From Archangium sp. (lineage in GTDB: Bacteria; Myxococcota; Myxococcia; Myxococcales; Myxococcaceae), in NCBI GenBank assembly GCA_016793585.1, contig JAEUJR010000703.1:1-8040 (forward strand): a DNA stretch of 8,040 bases, in the 5' to 3' direction. The notes below the pieces were generated by a model. It searched no databases, was not told where the DNA came from, and saw only the letters and a program-made list of their open reading frames with translations. The position numbers were made by a program, and so were the translations under genes. Of this stretch, positions 1-6,244 are shown piece after piece (position 1 is the stretch's first letter; every line of letters starts with the position of its first letter).

Positions 1-482
1 TCGGCGACCTCGACGTCGTCCTCCATCGTGTTGATGATGTCTTCGAGGTTCGGCCCCTTCTCGGCGTAGTACTTCTCGATCGCCTCACGGAGCGCGGGCT
101 CGCTCGTGACCACCGGCTCGATGTTGTAGCCAGTGAGGAACTTGAGATCGTCGACCGCGTAGATGTTCGACGGGTCGCACATCGCGACGATGAGCGAGCT
201 GCCGGCGCGGTTCACCGGAATCACCAGGTGCTTCTCGGCCACGTCCTTCGGCACGAGCTTGATGATCTCGGGGTCGACGTCGAACTCTTTGAGGTTGATG
301 GCCGGAACGCCGTACTGCTTCGAGAGGAAGTCGGTGAGCTTCGACTCCTCGATCGCACCGACCTTGATGAGGGCGGTGCTGATGCGCGTTCCGTTCTTCT
401 GCTGTTCTTCCTGCGCTTTGCGCAGTTGCTGCACCGAGATCAGATTTTCCCGGACGAGCAGCTCACCCAGACGGCCAGACAT
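1..482 (-). CDS. pilB: Type IV pilus extension ATPase PilB, N-terminal 160 residues (gene runs off left edge)
   Basis: PilB is the cytoplasmic hexameric ATPase that powers polymerisation of type IV pilins, which drives social/twitching motility. Only the N-terminal domain is here; the Walker A/B ATPase core lies outside the window. The protein begins MSGRLGELLVRENLISVQQL and closely resembles myxobacterial PilB. Residues 4-27 and 33-56 are two 24-residue MshEN-type motifs (R-L-G, paired aliphatics, L, Q27; then R33, G42, L49, L53, Q56) separated by exactly five residues, the arrangement described for c-di-GMP-binding GspE/PilB/MshE N-domains. Residues about 57-137 form the usual GspE N-terminal alpha/beta domain (LVPKDVAEKH, IVAMCDPSN, LKFLTGY), then an acidic linker. 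The ATG at 482 is preceded by AGAGG at nine bases spacing. ribF lies 113 bp upstream on the same strand. Identity is very secure; c-di-GMP binding is inferred from the motifs. Confidence 0.95.
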   Translation of the reverse strand, partial: MSGRLGELLVRENLISVQQLRKAQEEQQKNGTRISTALIKVGAIEESKLTDFLSKQYGVPAINLKEFDVDPEIIKLVPKDVAEKHLVIPVNRAGSSLIVAMCDPSNIYAVDDLKFLTGYNIEPVVTSEPALREAIEKYYAEKGPNLEDIINTMEDDVEVA

Positions 483-491
483 GTTTGATTG

Positions 492-496
492 CCTCT
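492..496 (-). promoter_or_regulatory. Ribosome binding site of pilB
   Basis: On the minus strand the bases read AGAGG, nine bases before the pilB ATG. This supports the chosen start, which also coincides with the conserved N-terminus of PilB. Confidence 0.6.
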
Positions 497-534
497 CGCG
501 AATGCTGCGAAGTAGGTCGACGACGAGCCGCGAA

Positions 535-563
535 ATGGAAGTACCTGCGTCCACACGAGTCAA
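535..563 (-). promoter_or_regulatory. Possible weak sigma-70-type promoter for pilB
   Basis: In the 113-bp ribF-pilB gap the minus strand carries TTGACT (558-563, five of six matches to the -35 consensus) and, 17 bases on, TTCCAT (535-540, only three of six matches to the -10 box). I found no clear sigma-54 -24/-12 element (GG...GC) here. The poor -10 makes this tentative; pilB could instead be read through from ribF. Confidence 0.2.
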
Positions 564-595
564 GCTTCACGACGGTGTGCGGGCGTGTGGGCGCT

Positions 596-1519
596 TCAAC
601 CGCGGGCACGATTGATGACTGCGCGCGCGGCGACGACATCACGTTCGATCTGGGCCTTGAGCGCCTCGAGCCCCGAGAAGCGTTGCTCGGCGCGCAGCCG
701 TTCGAGGAACGCGACCCGCAGCTTCTGGCCGTAGAGATCGCCGCTGTAGTCGAACAGGTTGCACTCGATGGTGACGTCCTGGCCTTCGAAGGTGGGCTTG
801 ACGCCGAGGTTGCACGCGCCGCCGTACACGACGCCGCCGGGCAAGGTCACCGAGATGGCATAGACGCCAGCCGCCGGGCGCAGCTCGTTGAGGGTGTCGA
901 CGTTGGCGGTCGGGAAGCCGATGGTGCGGCCACGCTGCGCGCCGGTGACGACGACACCTTCGAGATCGAACGGCCGGCCGAGCAGGCGCGCGGCCGCGTC
1001 GACTCGCCCTTCGAGCACGTACTCGCGCACCCTGGTCGACGAGACGACGACCCCTTCGAGTGAGACCGGCGGCACGATGACGACCTGCGCACTCCTCGCC
1101 TGCGCCGCCACCCGGAGCGTCTCGACCGACCCCGCGCGCCTGGAGCCGTAGGTGAAGTCGGCGCCGACGACGACGGCCTTCACGGCGAGGCGATCGAAGA
1201 GCAGCGCCTCGAAGTCGGCGGGGGTGGTGCGCGCGAAGTCACGCGTGAAGGGCTGCACGACGCAGGCGACGACGCCGGCCTGCGCGAGCAATTCGAGCTT
1301 CCGCTCGGGGGTCGCGATGAGGCGCGGGGCGAGGTCGGGCTGCAGCACCTTGCCCGGGTGCGGGTCGAAGGTGACGACACCGACGGGCCCGAGCGCGGCC
1401 GCGGCCTGGAAGAGCGCCTGGTGGCCGAGGTGAACGCCGTCGAAGTTGCCGAGGCACACGGCGAACCCCTTCAGGGCCTGCGCGTCGGCGGCAGCGGTCA
1501 GAGACGGGAACGTCAGCAT
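596..1519 (-). CDS. ribF: Bifunctional riboflavin kinase / FAD synthetase (RibF)
   Basis: RibF phosphorylates riboflavin to FMN and adenylylates FMN to FAD in the cytoplasm. The 307-residue length is normal for the bifunctional bacterial enzyme. The FAD synthetase domain (residues 1-~185) shows the nucleotidyltransferase motifs GNFDGVHLGHQ (24-34), FDPHP (51-55), VGADFTYGS (118-126) and SSTRVR (160-165). The riboflavin kinase domain (~186-305) shows GRTIGFPTANV (197-207), GVYA (218-221), NLGVKPTF (237-244), the probable catalytic Glu252 in IECNLFD, and SGDLYGQ (259-265). All key residues are present, so both activities are expected. The ATG at 1519 lacks a clear Shine-Dalgarno; a palindromic GCTATAGC lies 10 bases upstream, so a very short leader is possible. 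It diverges from trmB across 76 bp and precedes pilB on the same strand. Confidence 0.97.
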   Translation of the reverse strand: MLTFPSLTAAADAQALKGFAVCLGNFDGVHLGHQALFQAAAALGPVGVVTFDPHPGKVLQPDLAPRLIATPERKLELLAQAGVVACVVQPFTRDFARTTPADFEALLFDRLAVKAVVVGADFTYGSRRAGSVETLRVAAQARSAQVVIVPPVSLEGVVVSSTRVREYVLEGRVDAAARLLGRPFDLEGVVVTGAQRGRTIGFPTANVDTLNELRPAAGVYAISVTLPGGVVYGGACNLGVKPTFEGQDVTIECNLFDYSGDLYGQKLRVAFLERLRAEQRFSGLEALKAQIERDVVAARAVINRARG

Positions 1520-1529
1520 CGGGACGGGA

Positions 1530-1537
1530 GCTATAGC
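1530..1537. promoter_or_regulatory. Palindromic AT-containing element between divergent ribF and trmB
   Basis: GCTATAGC is a perfect 8-bp palindrome in a GC-rich 76-bp divergent gap. Read on the minus strand, TATAGC could be a -10 box placing the ribF start site almost at the ATG. The nearest -35-like TCGACA is 21 bases away, which is too far, so the promoter assignment is weak. On the plus strand no -35 is visible for trmB. Confidence 0.2.
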
Positions 1538-1595
1538 CGAAGCTGGCGTTGTTCACTGTCGAAGCGACGCGAGTTGTGGTTTGCGGCCCCCGTTC

Positions 1596-2240
1596 ATGTC
1601 ACGCATTCCGCTCCGCCCCGTGAAGGCCGGCGAAGACATCGCCACGATGGAGAAGCCGCCCGACTGGTCGGCGATCTTCGGTGGTGACGGCTCGCTCGAG
1701 CTCGAGATCGGCTGCGGTGCTGGAGGCTTCGCCCTCGAGCACTGTCGCCGCGACCCCACCATTCGCTACCTCGCGTTCGAGTGGCGCAAGAAGTACGCGC
1801 GCGAGGTGGCACACCGGGCCGAGAAGCACGGCCTGACGCGGCTGAAGGTGATCGAAGGCGACGCGCGCATCGTGGTGCCGAAGATCTTCGCGCCCAACAC
1901 CCTCGACGTGATTCACCTGCAGTTCCCCGACCCCTGGTGGAAACGGGCCCACTTCAAGCGCGCCATTCTGCTGCCCGACTTCACGAAGCTGCTGCTGGGG
2001 CTGCTGAAGGTCGGAGGCCGCTTCGACTTCCGCACCGATGTCGAAGACCGCGCGAAGCAGGGCCTCTCGGTGCTCGAGCAGGCGGGCTTCCACAACCCGC
2101 TCGGCCCCGGCGTCTTCCACCCGTACGACCCCGAAGAGGCGCCTTCGACGCGTGAGCGGCGCTACCTCGTCAGCGGTCAGCCGGTGTACCGCGCGCGGCT
2201 CGTGAAGCTGGCGGCGGGCCACAATGCGGTAGGCTCCTGA
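1596..2240 (+). CDS. trmB: tRNA (guanine-N7-)-methyltransferase TrmB
   Basis: TrmB uses S-adenosylmethionine to make m7G46 in the variable loop of tRNAs. The 214-residue product has a class I Rossmann methyltransferase fold: SAM motif LEIGCGAGGF (36-45), acidic FEW (61-63), GDAR (88-91), the family signature FPDPWWKRAHFKR (110-122) containing the catalytic Asp112, FRTDVE (145-150), and the C-terminal T-x-E-x-R type motif STRERRY (184-190) with SGQPVYRARL. The frame is open upstream to an ATG at 1446, but that would overlap ribF by 74 bases and add 50 non-conserved residues, so ATG 1596 is preferred. No strong Shine-Dalgarno precedes it; a nearby non-ATG start cannot be excluded. The next gene starts 7 bp downstream, so the two are probably cotranscribed. 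Confidence 0.95.
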   Translation: MSRIPLRPVKAGEDIATMEKPPDWSAIFGGDGSLELEIGCGAGGFALEHCRRDPTIRYLAFEWRKKYAREVAHRAEKHGLTRLKVIEGDARIVVPKIFAPNTLDVIHLQFPDPWWKRAHFKRAILLPDFTKLLLGLLKVGGRFDFRTDVEDRAKQGLSVLEQAGFHNPLGPGVFHPYDPEEAPSTRERRYLVSGQPVYRARLVKLAAGHNAVGS

Positions 2241-2247
2241 CCCTTCA

Positions 2248-3279
2248 ATGGCCCAGGCCCGCCGAAAGACACTCGAGGTCGCGCGCAGGGACGACACGGC
2301 CGTCACGCTCGAGGGCCGGCTGGTGCTGCTCGTCGACGACGACCGCGCGGTGCTCGAGCTGCTTCGGCGCGGGCTCGAGCCGCAGGGCTACCGCTTCGTC
2401 GAAGCCGAAGACGGCACCCAGGCGCTCACGGCGATTCGCAAACACCACCCCGATCTCATCTTGATGGACGTCGAGATGCCGGGGCTCGGCGGCGTCGAGG
2501 TCTGCCGCATCGTGAAGGCGAACCAGGGGGCGGGGTTCGCGTTCACGCCGGTGATTCTGATGACGGCCGGGCGCAGCGCCGGCAAGGTCGAGGGGCTCGA
2601 GCTGGGCGCCGACGACTACCTCGTCAAGCCGTTCGACATGCACGAGCTCTCGGCGCGCGTGAAGTCGATGCTTCGGCTGAAGGCCCTGCAGGACACGCTG
2701 GTCGAGAAGAACAAAGAGCTCGATCGCATCAACCGCGAGCTCGAAGAGAAACGCGCGGCGCTCGAGCACCTCTCGCGCACCGACGGCCTCACCGGGCTCA
2801 TCAACCGTCGCCACTTCGAGGAGCGGCTGCAGGCCGAGTGGGCGCGCAGCCTTCGCTACCGCGCGCCGCTGTCGTGCATGCTGCTCGACATCGATCACTT
2901 CAAGAAGGTGAACGACACCTGGGGGCACCCGTTCGGTGACGTGGTGCTCAAAGAGGTGGCGGCGGTGGCGCGGCGGGCCCTGCGCGACGTCGACGTGCTC
3001 GCCCGCTACGGCGGTGAAGAGCTGATCGCGCTGCTGCCCGAGACGTCACCCGAAGAGGCGTGGCGCGCCGCCGAGCGGGTGCGCATGGGGGTCGAGGCCA
3101 TGCGCTTGACCTGCCGCACGGTCGAGCCGCCCGAGACGGTGCGGTGCACGGCCAGCATCGGGGTCTCGACGGCCCCATCTCCCATCATCGAGACGCCCGA
3201 GCAGCTCGTTCAGCTCGCGGACGAGTGTCTCTACGACGCCAAACAGGGCGGCCGGAATCAGGTGCGGCAAGCGGAGTGA
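2248..3279 (+). CDS. REC-GGDEF response regulator, diguanylate cyclase
   Basis: This cytoplasmic two-domain regulator should make c-di-GMP from two GTP when phosphorylated. The receiver domain (~24-143) has the acidic pocket D30-D31-D32, phosphoacceptor D74 (LILMDVEMP), T106 and K127 (LVKPF). A charged helical linker (~146-175, KNKELDRINRELEEKRAALE) looks like a coiled coil for dimerisation. The GGDEF domain (~177-340) has TDGLTGLINRRHF, the metal-binding DIDHFKKVND (214-223), an active-site GGEEL (255-259) and the product-inhibition I-site RDVD (R246-D249) at the right spacing, so it should be both active and feedback-inhibited. The length of 343 residues suits a single-REC PleD-like protein. 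No cognate histidine kinase is in the window. It starts 7 bp after trmB, which suggests cotranscription; a 54-bp gap follows. Confidence 0.95.
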   Translation: MAQARRKTLEVARRDDTAVTLEGRLVLLVDDDRAVLELLRRGLEPQGYRFVEAEDGTQALTAIRKHHPDLILMDVEMPGLGGVEVCRIVKANQGAGFAFTPVILMTAGRSAGKVEGLELGADDYLVKPFDMHELSARVKSMLRLKALQDTLVEKNKELDRINRELEEKRAALEHLSRTDGLTGLINRRHFEERLQAEWARSLRYRAPLSCMLLDIDHFKKVNDTWGHPFGDVVLKEVAAVARRALRDVDVLARYGGEELIALLPETSPEEAWRAAERVRMGVEAMRLTCRTVEPPETVRCTASIGVSTAPSPIIETPEQLVQLADECLYDAKQGGRNQVRQAE

Positions 3280-3333
3280 CCCACCCCGCCTGGTCGGAAA
3301 ACGGAGGAGCGCGCGCCCTGCCCTCCCAGGTAT

Positions 3334-3789
3334 ATGAAGTGGCGGCCCATGCGTTCCTCGTCGCTCCTCGTCGTCGTTCTGGTGACCGCCTGTCAGAAGG
3401 CTCCGCCGACCACGCCCGACGGCACCTTCCGCGTCTTCAGCGACACCGTGCGCAGGCAGGACGCGAAGACGGCCTTCACCATGCTGAGCGACAAGAGCCG
3501 CGCCTTGCTGACCGAGCGCGCGAAGACGCTGTCGGCCGCGTCGAAGGGCACCATCAAGGAAGAGCCGGCGCTGCTGTCGTTTCTGTCGCCGCGGCGGGCG
3601 TCACCGCTCGTCTCGATCTCGGTGGCAAAGGCCGATGAGGCGAAGGCCGAGCTCGACGTGAAGCTGTGCAACCAACCCCTCGACGCGAGCGGCGCGTGCC
3701 CAGCGGGAGCAGACGTGCAAGAACGCGTGACGATGGTGAAAGAAGCGCAGCGCTGGGCCGTCGAGCTGCCCGAGCTGGTGACGCCGTGA
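3334..3789 (+). CDS. Small secreted lipoprotein, possible NTF2-like fold
   Basis: The 151-residue product has a short basic N-terminus, a hydrophobic stretch (LLVVVLVTA, 11-19) and a lipobox ending in Cys20 (VTAC), so it should be lipidated and sit in the periplasm or outer membrane. After a Pro/Thr spacer comes TFRVFSDTVRRQDAKTAFTM, then a helix ending ALLTERA, and late strands finishing VTMVKEAQRWAVELP. This order (helix pair, then sheet, ending with a Trp-Ala-Val-Glu-Leu strand) recalls NTF2-like/DUF4878 lipoproteins common in myxobacteria; that is a resemblance, not proof. Cys112 and Cys122 could form a disulphide. Met6 (3349) is an alternative start that still leaves a good signal peptide; CAGGT lies just before the first ATG. 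The TGA overlaps the GTG of the next gene, indicating translational coupling. Function unknown. Confidence 0.85.
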   Translation: MKWRPMRSSSLLVVVLVTACQKAPPTTPDGTFRVFSDTVRRQDAKTAFTMLSDKSRALLTERAKTLSAASKGTIKEEPALLSFLSPRRASPLVSISVAKADEAKAELDVKLCNQPLDASGACPAGADVQERVTMVKEAQRWAVELPELVTP

Positions 3790-4883
3790 CCGACACGAAC
3801 GACAAAACCAAGAAGCCTGCGCCGCGGGTGGAAGTGATTCGCAAAGGCCCCGCGTCGGGCGTGGTGCCCGTGGCGCCGCGACCGGTGTCGCCCGCTCTGG
3901 CGCCGCGGCCCGTCACGCCGCGCACCACCAGCTCGACGTCGACGCCGGCCGTCGTGCCCGTCGCTCCGCGCGCCGTCAGCCCGACGGCGGCGCCGGTGGT
4001 GAGCCGCGCCTCGATTCACCCCACGAGCTCGGTGAGCCCCGCGGCGGCCGGGTTCCCGCCAGCTCGTGCCTCGGGCCCCCGGGCTCCCGGTCGTGGTCCG
4101 CCGCGCGGTGGTGGGTTCCGTGGCCCTTCGACGCCCCGCCCTCCTCCGACCCCAGAGGCCATCGCGGCCCTCGCCAAGAAGGAGCGCGTGCCGTACCGCA
4201 TCGCGCGCGGTGATCTCGAAGGCAAGATGAAGTGCCGCATCTGGAAGAAGCTGCACGCCGAAGAGGCGAAGCGCTTCGACCAGGCCTTCACGCTGATGGA
4301 CAAGAACCCGAACCTGGAGCTGACCGAGGCGTTCGGGGTCGTGCAGAGCGGTCTGTCGGTCGAAGACTTTCTCGCGCGGCGCGCGCGGGCGAAGCGCCGT
4401 GACGAGGTGAAGAAGGCGCGCGCCTCGGTCGACGGTGCCCCCATCGATGCGTTCATCGCGTCGCTCATCGAGAACAAGACCGAGCTGAGCCTGGTGCTGG
4501 GCGAGCGCACGGTGCTCGATCTGATCACGGCGGTGCAGCCCGTGGCCTTCGAGTGTGAACGCTCGGGCCGCATCGAGAAGCTGCAGATCGTGGTGATGGC
4601 GACGAGGCAGACGTGGGAGGCGCTGGGAACGCAGGTCGAGCGCGACCCGAAGCTGTCGCAGAAGCCGACGCCGGTGGCCCGTCAGCCGTCGCGCCGGCCG
4701 GTCAGCGATCCACGGCCGCTGCTCGACCTCGTGGGCAAGCCGATCAAGCTCGTGCTCCGCAACGGCATCACGCTCACGCAGCCGCTGATCGCCGTTGGGC
4801 CGTTCGACGTGCTGCTGGGTGACGCGGCGACGCCGCTCTTCATTCCGCTGCACGCGATGCTGAGCTGGGCGCCTGGCGCCTGA
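3786..4883 (+). CDS. Unrecognised Pro/Ala-rich protein with RGG-like segment and C-terminal Sm/Hfq-like domain (putative RNA-binding)
   Basis: The start is GTG at 3786, sharing four bases (GTGA) with the stop of the lipoprotein gene; an ATG at 3666 would overlap that gene by 124 bases with poor sequence. The 365-residue product has no signal peptide or membrane segment. Residues 11-121 are disordered-looking and rich in Pro, Ala, Val, Ser and Arg, with VVPVAPRPVSP (26-36) nearly repeated at 56-66 and an Arg-Gly run GRGPPRGGGFRG (102-113) like an RGG box. Residues 132-211 form a basic helical block (VPYRIARGDLEGKMKCRIWK, then SGLSVEDFLARRARAKRR). Residues 311-364 resemble the Sm fold of Hfq: KPIKLVLRNGITL, then FDVLL, then FIPLHAMLSW, matching by eye VPVSIYLVNGIKL, FVILL and VYKHAIST of E. 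coli Hfq. Residues 243-281 may be a weaker second copy. An RNA-binding role is inference; the family is not known to me. Confidence 0.87.
   Translation: MTDTNDKTKKPAPRVEVIRKGPASGVVPVAPRPVSPALAPRPVTPRTTSSTSTPAVVPVAPRAVSPTAAPVVSRASIHPTSSVSPAAAGFPPARASGPRAPGRGPPRGGGFRGPSTPRPPPTPEAIAALAKKERVPYRIARGDLEGKMKCRIWKKLHAEEAKRFDQAFTLMDKNPNLELTEAFGVVQSGLSVEDFLARRARAKRRDEVKKARASVDGAPIDAFIASLIENKTELSLVLGERTVLDLITAVQPVAFECERSGRIEKLQIVVMATRQTWEALGTQVERDPKLSQKPTPVARQPSRRPVSDPRPLLDLVGKPIKLVLRNGITLTQPLIAVGPFDVLLGDAATPLFIPLHAMLSWAPGA
3861..3983 (+). repeat. Low-complexity Pro/Val/Ala coding repeat in the putative RNA-binding gene
   Basis: The 11-residue unit VVPVAPRPVSP (3861-3893) recurs as VVPVAPRAVSP (3951-3983), with a partial copy LAPRPVTP between them. 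Synonymous sites differ (GTGGCGCCGCG versus GTCGCTCCGCG), so this is an old or selected protein-level repeat, not a recent DNA duplication. Confidence 0.5.
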
Positions 4884-4909
4884 CGGGCTCGCCGAACTTC
4901 AGCGAACGC

Positions 4910-6145
4910 TCAGCGCTTCTGGCCACGGTAGTTCTGAATGGGAATGACCTGGCTCACGTTGGTGCCGGCGCGCGCGGCCTGCGCCCGACGAATGAGCAGC
5001 GGAATGTCGCCCTCGCCACGTTCGACGGCCGAGCGGAGATCGGCGAGCCGCTCGAGGTGCCTCCGCACGGGAATGCCTTCGGGCGCCATGGCGACGATGG
5101 CCCGCAGCGCCGTCTCGGCGGCTTCGAGCTGCGTCTCGGCGCGCTGGGTGTCACGGCGCGCGAGCGAGAGCCACGCCGCGGTCTCTTCTCCGACGAGGTT
5201 CAGCTCGTGGCTGAGGCCGACGATCAACCGGCCGCGCGACGACTCGGGGCTCGAGAACTCGAGGTCGAGCTTCTGGTGCTTCACGTCACCGCGCTCCCGC
5301 GAGGAGCCGTGAATGATGGCGCTCCAGGTCTCACCGCGAATCGGGCCCGACAGGAGCACCCGCCGCGAGTAGCCGCGCGAGACGTCACCGAGCGTGATGA
5401 CGAGCGCATCGGCCTCGAGCGAGGTGGGGAAGCCGTGACGGCACGAGATGGCGCCGAGCCCTTCGGGCTGCACGCGCACCTGCACCTCGGCGGCCACCTG
5501 CCCGAACAGGTGCGAGACGATCGCGCCCATCGCTTCGTTGAGCCCTTCAGGGCCATCGACGTGTTCGAAGCCGTTGCCGGAAGGCCGGGTGAGCGCCTCG
5601 AGCACCTCGGCCACGTAGTGGCGGGCGAGCCCCAGCGCGTGCACCGACACGTTCTGCCGCGCCAGCCGCAGCCCCAGCTCGTCGAACGCGTCTTGCGTGT
5701 CGGGCCCGACCGAGGGCTCGCCGTCGGTGAGCAGCAACAGCCGTGGGCGCCGGCCGGGCACGAGCGTGCGCTGCAGCCCGCGCGTCGCGACCTCGATGGC
5801 CTGGTGCAGCGCCGTGCCCCGCCCCGTCGTCACGTGGGCGAACGCGTCGGTCATCGCCTGCTTGCCACGCACGTCCATCGCCATCACGGGCACGCGCTGC
5901 TCGGCCACGCCGTCGAACAACACCAGCCCGATGAAGTCTTCGGGGCCCGCGAGATCGATGAACGACTGGGCCGCTTCGACCGCCGCCGCCAGCGGCGCGC
6001 CCTTCATCGAGCCCGATCGATCGAGCACGAGGTTCACCATCACCGGCGCGCGCGGCTCGTCTTCGGCGCCCTTGGCCTGAACGAGAATGTGGCCTTCCCG
6101 CTGTTCGGCGTTGCGCGTCTCGACGGCCCAGGCAGTCCACAACAT
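4910..6145 (-). CDS. von Willebrand factor type A (vWA) domain protein with intact MIDAS
   Basis: vWA domains bind protein partners through a metal ion. This 411-residue protein has no signal peptide or membrane segment, so it is probably cytoplasmic. A short N-terminal strand region (WAVETRNAEQREGHILVQAK) precedes the vWA fold (~33-215), which contains every MIDAS residue: D42-x-S44-x-S46 (LDRSGSM), T111 (GRGTAL) and D141 (LLLLTDGEP). Residues ~217-312 look beta-rich (VQVRVQPEGL, ALVITLGDVSRGYSRRVLLS), a layout seen in bacterial vWA proteins with a following beta domain. Residues ~318-392 are helical and charged, with an Arg-rich end. The ATG at 6145 has a strong Shine-Dalgarno. The gene converges on the putative RNA-binding gene (26-bp gap) and diverges from the cupredoxin lipoprotein. 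No MoxR-type AAA ATPase, the usual partner of many vWA proteins, is in the window. Exact role unknown. Confidence 0.93.
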   Translation of the reverse strand: MLWTAWAVETRNAEQREGHILVQAKGAEDEPRAPVMVNLVLDRSGSMKGAPLAAAVEAAQSFIDLAGPEDFIGLVLFDGVAEQRVPVMAMDVRGKQAMTDAFAHVTTGRGTALHQAIEVATRGLQRTLVPGRRPRLLLLTDGEPSVGPDTQDAFDELGLRLARQNVSVHALGLARHYVAEVLEALTRPSGNGFEHVDGPEGLNEAMGAIVSHLFGQVAAEVQVRVQPEGLGAISCRHGFPTSLEADALVITLGDVSRGYSRRVLLSGPIRGETWSAIIHGSSRERGDVKHQKLDLEFSSPESSRGRLIVGLSHELNLVGEETAAWLSLARRDTQRAETQLEAAETALRAIVAMAPEGIPVRRHLERLADLRSAVERGEGDIPLLIRRAQAARAGTNVSQVIPIQNYRGQKR

Positions 6146-6149
6146 GCGT

Positions 6150-6155
6150 CACCTC
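6150..6155 (-). promoter_or_regulatory. Strong ribosome binding site of the vWA gene
   Basis: The minus strand reads GAGGTG (continuing AC) four bases before the ATG at 6145, close to the ideal anti-16S match and spacing. It fixes the start of the vWA gene. Confidence 0.75.
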
Positions 6156-6244
6156 GTGAAGGAGCCCGTCGACTCTAGCAACTCGAAGGGAACAACGATC
6201 ACCGCTGATGCAGGTCGTTCAGCACGGCGGTACACAGGCCCCAC

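Noticed and set aside
575..589. Mirror repeat GTGTGCGGGCGTGTG after ribF
   Set aside because: It reads the same backwards but is not self-complementary, so it forms no hairpin, and it is mixed purine/pyrimidine, so triplex DNA is not expected; probably chance.
1446..1595. N-terminal extension of trmB to ATG 1446
   Set aside because: It would overlap ribF coding sequence by 74 bases and add 50 residues unlike any TrmB; ATG 1596 gives the normal family length.
3280..3333. Terminator or promoter in the 54-bp gap before the lipoprotein gene
   Set aside because: GC-rich GGAGGAGCGCGCGCCC gives no convincing stem with a T-run, and no paired -35/-10 boxes were found.
3666..3785. N-terminal extension of the putative RNA-binding protein to ATG 3666
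   Set aside because: It lies inside the lipoprotein gene in another frame with Arg-rich shadow composition; the GTG overlapping the stop is the natural start.
3393..4853. Long antisense open frame (486 codons, minus strand) opposite the lipoprotein and putative RNA-binding genes
   Set aside because: Composition is Arg/His-rich low-complexity typical of a shadow frame, and the plus-strand genes have lipobox, overlap and fold-like features that explain the region.
4884..4909. Possible bidirectional terminator between the convergent genes
   Set aside because: Only a tiny AGCG-AA-CGCT hairpin is visible, with a two-base loop and no T-run on either side; not enough to call.
5057..6178. 373-codon plus-strand open frame opposite the vWA gene
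   Set aside because: The opposite strand encodes a complete vWA domain with MIDAS and a strong ribosome binding site; this frame has no recognisable motif.
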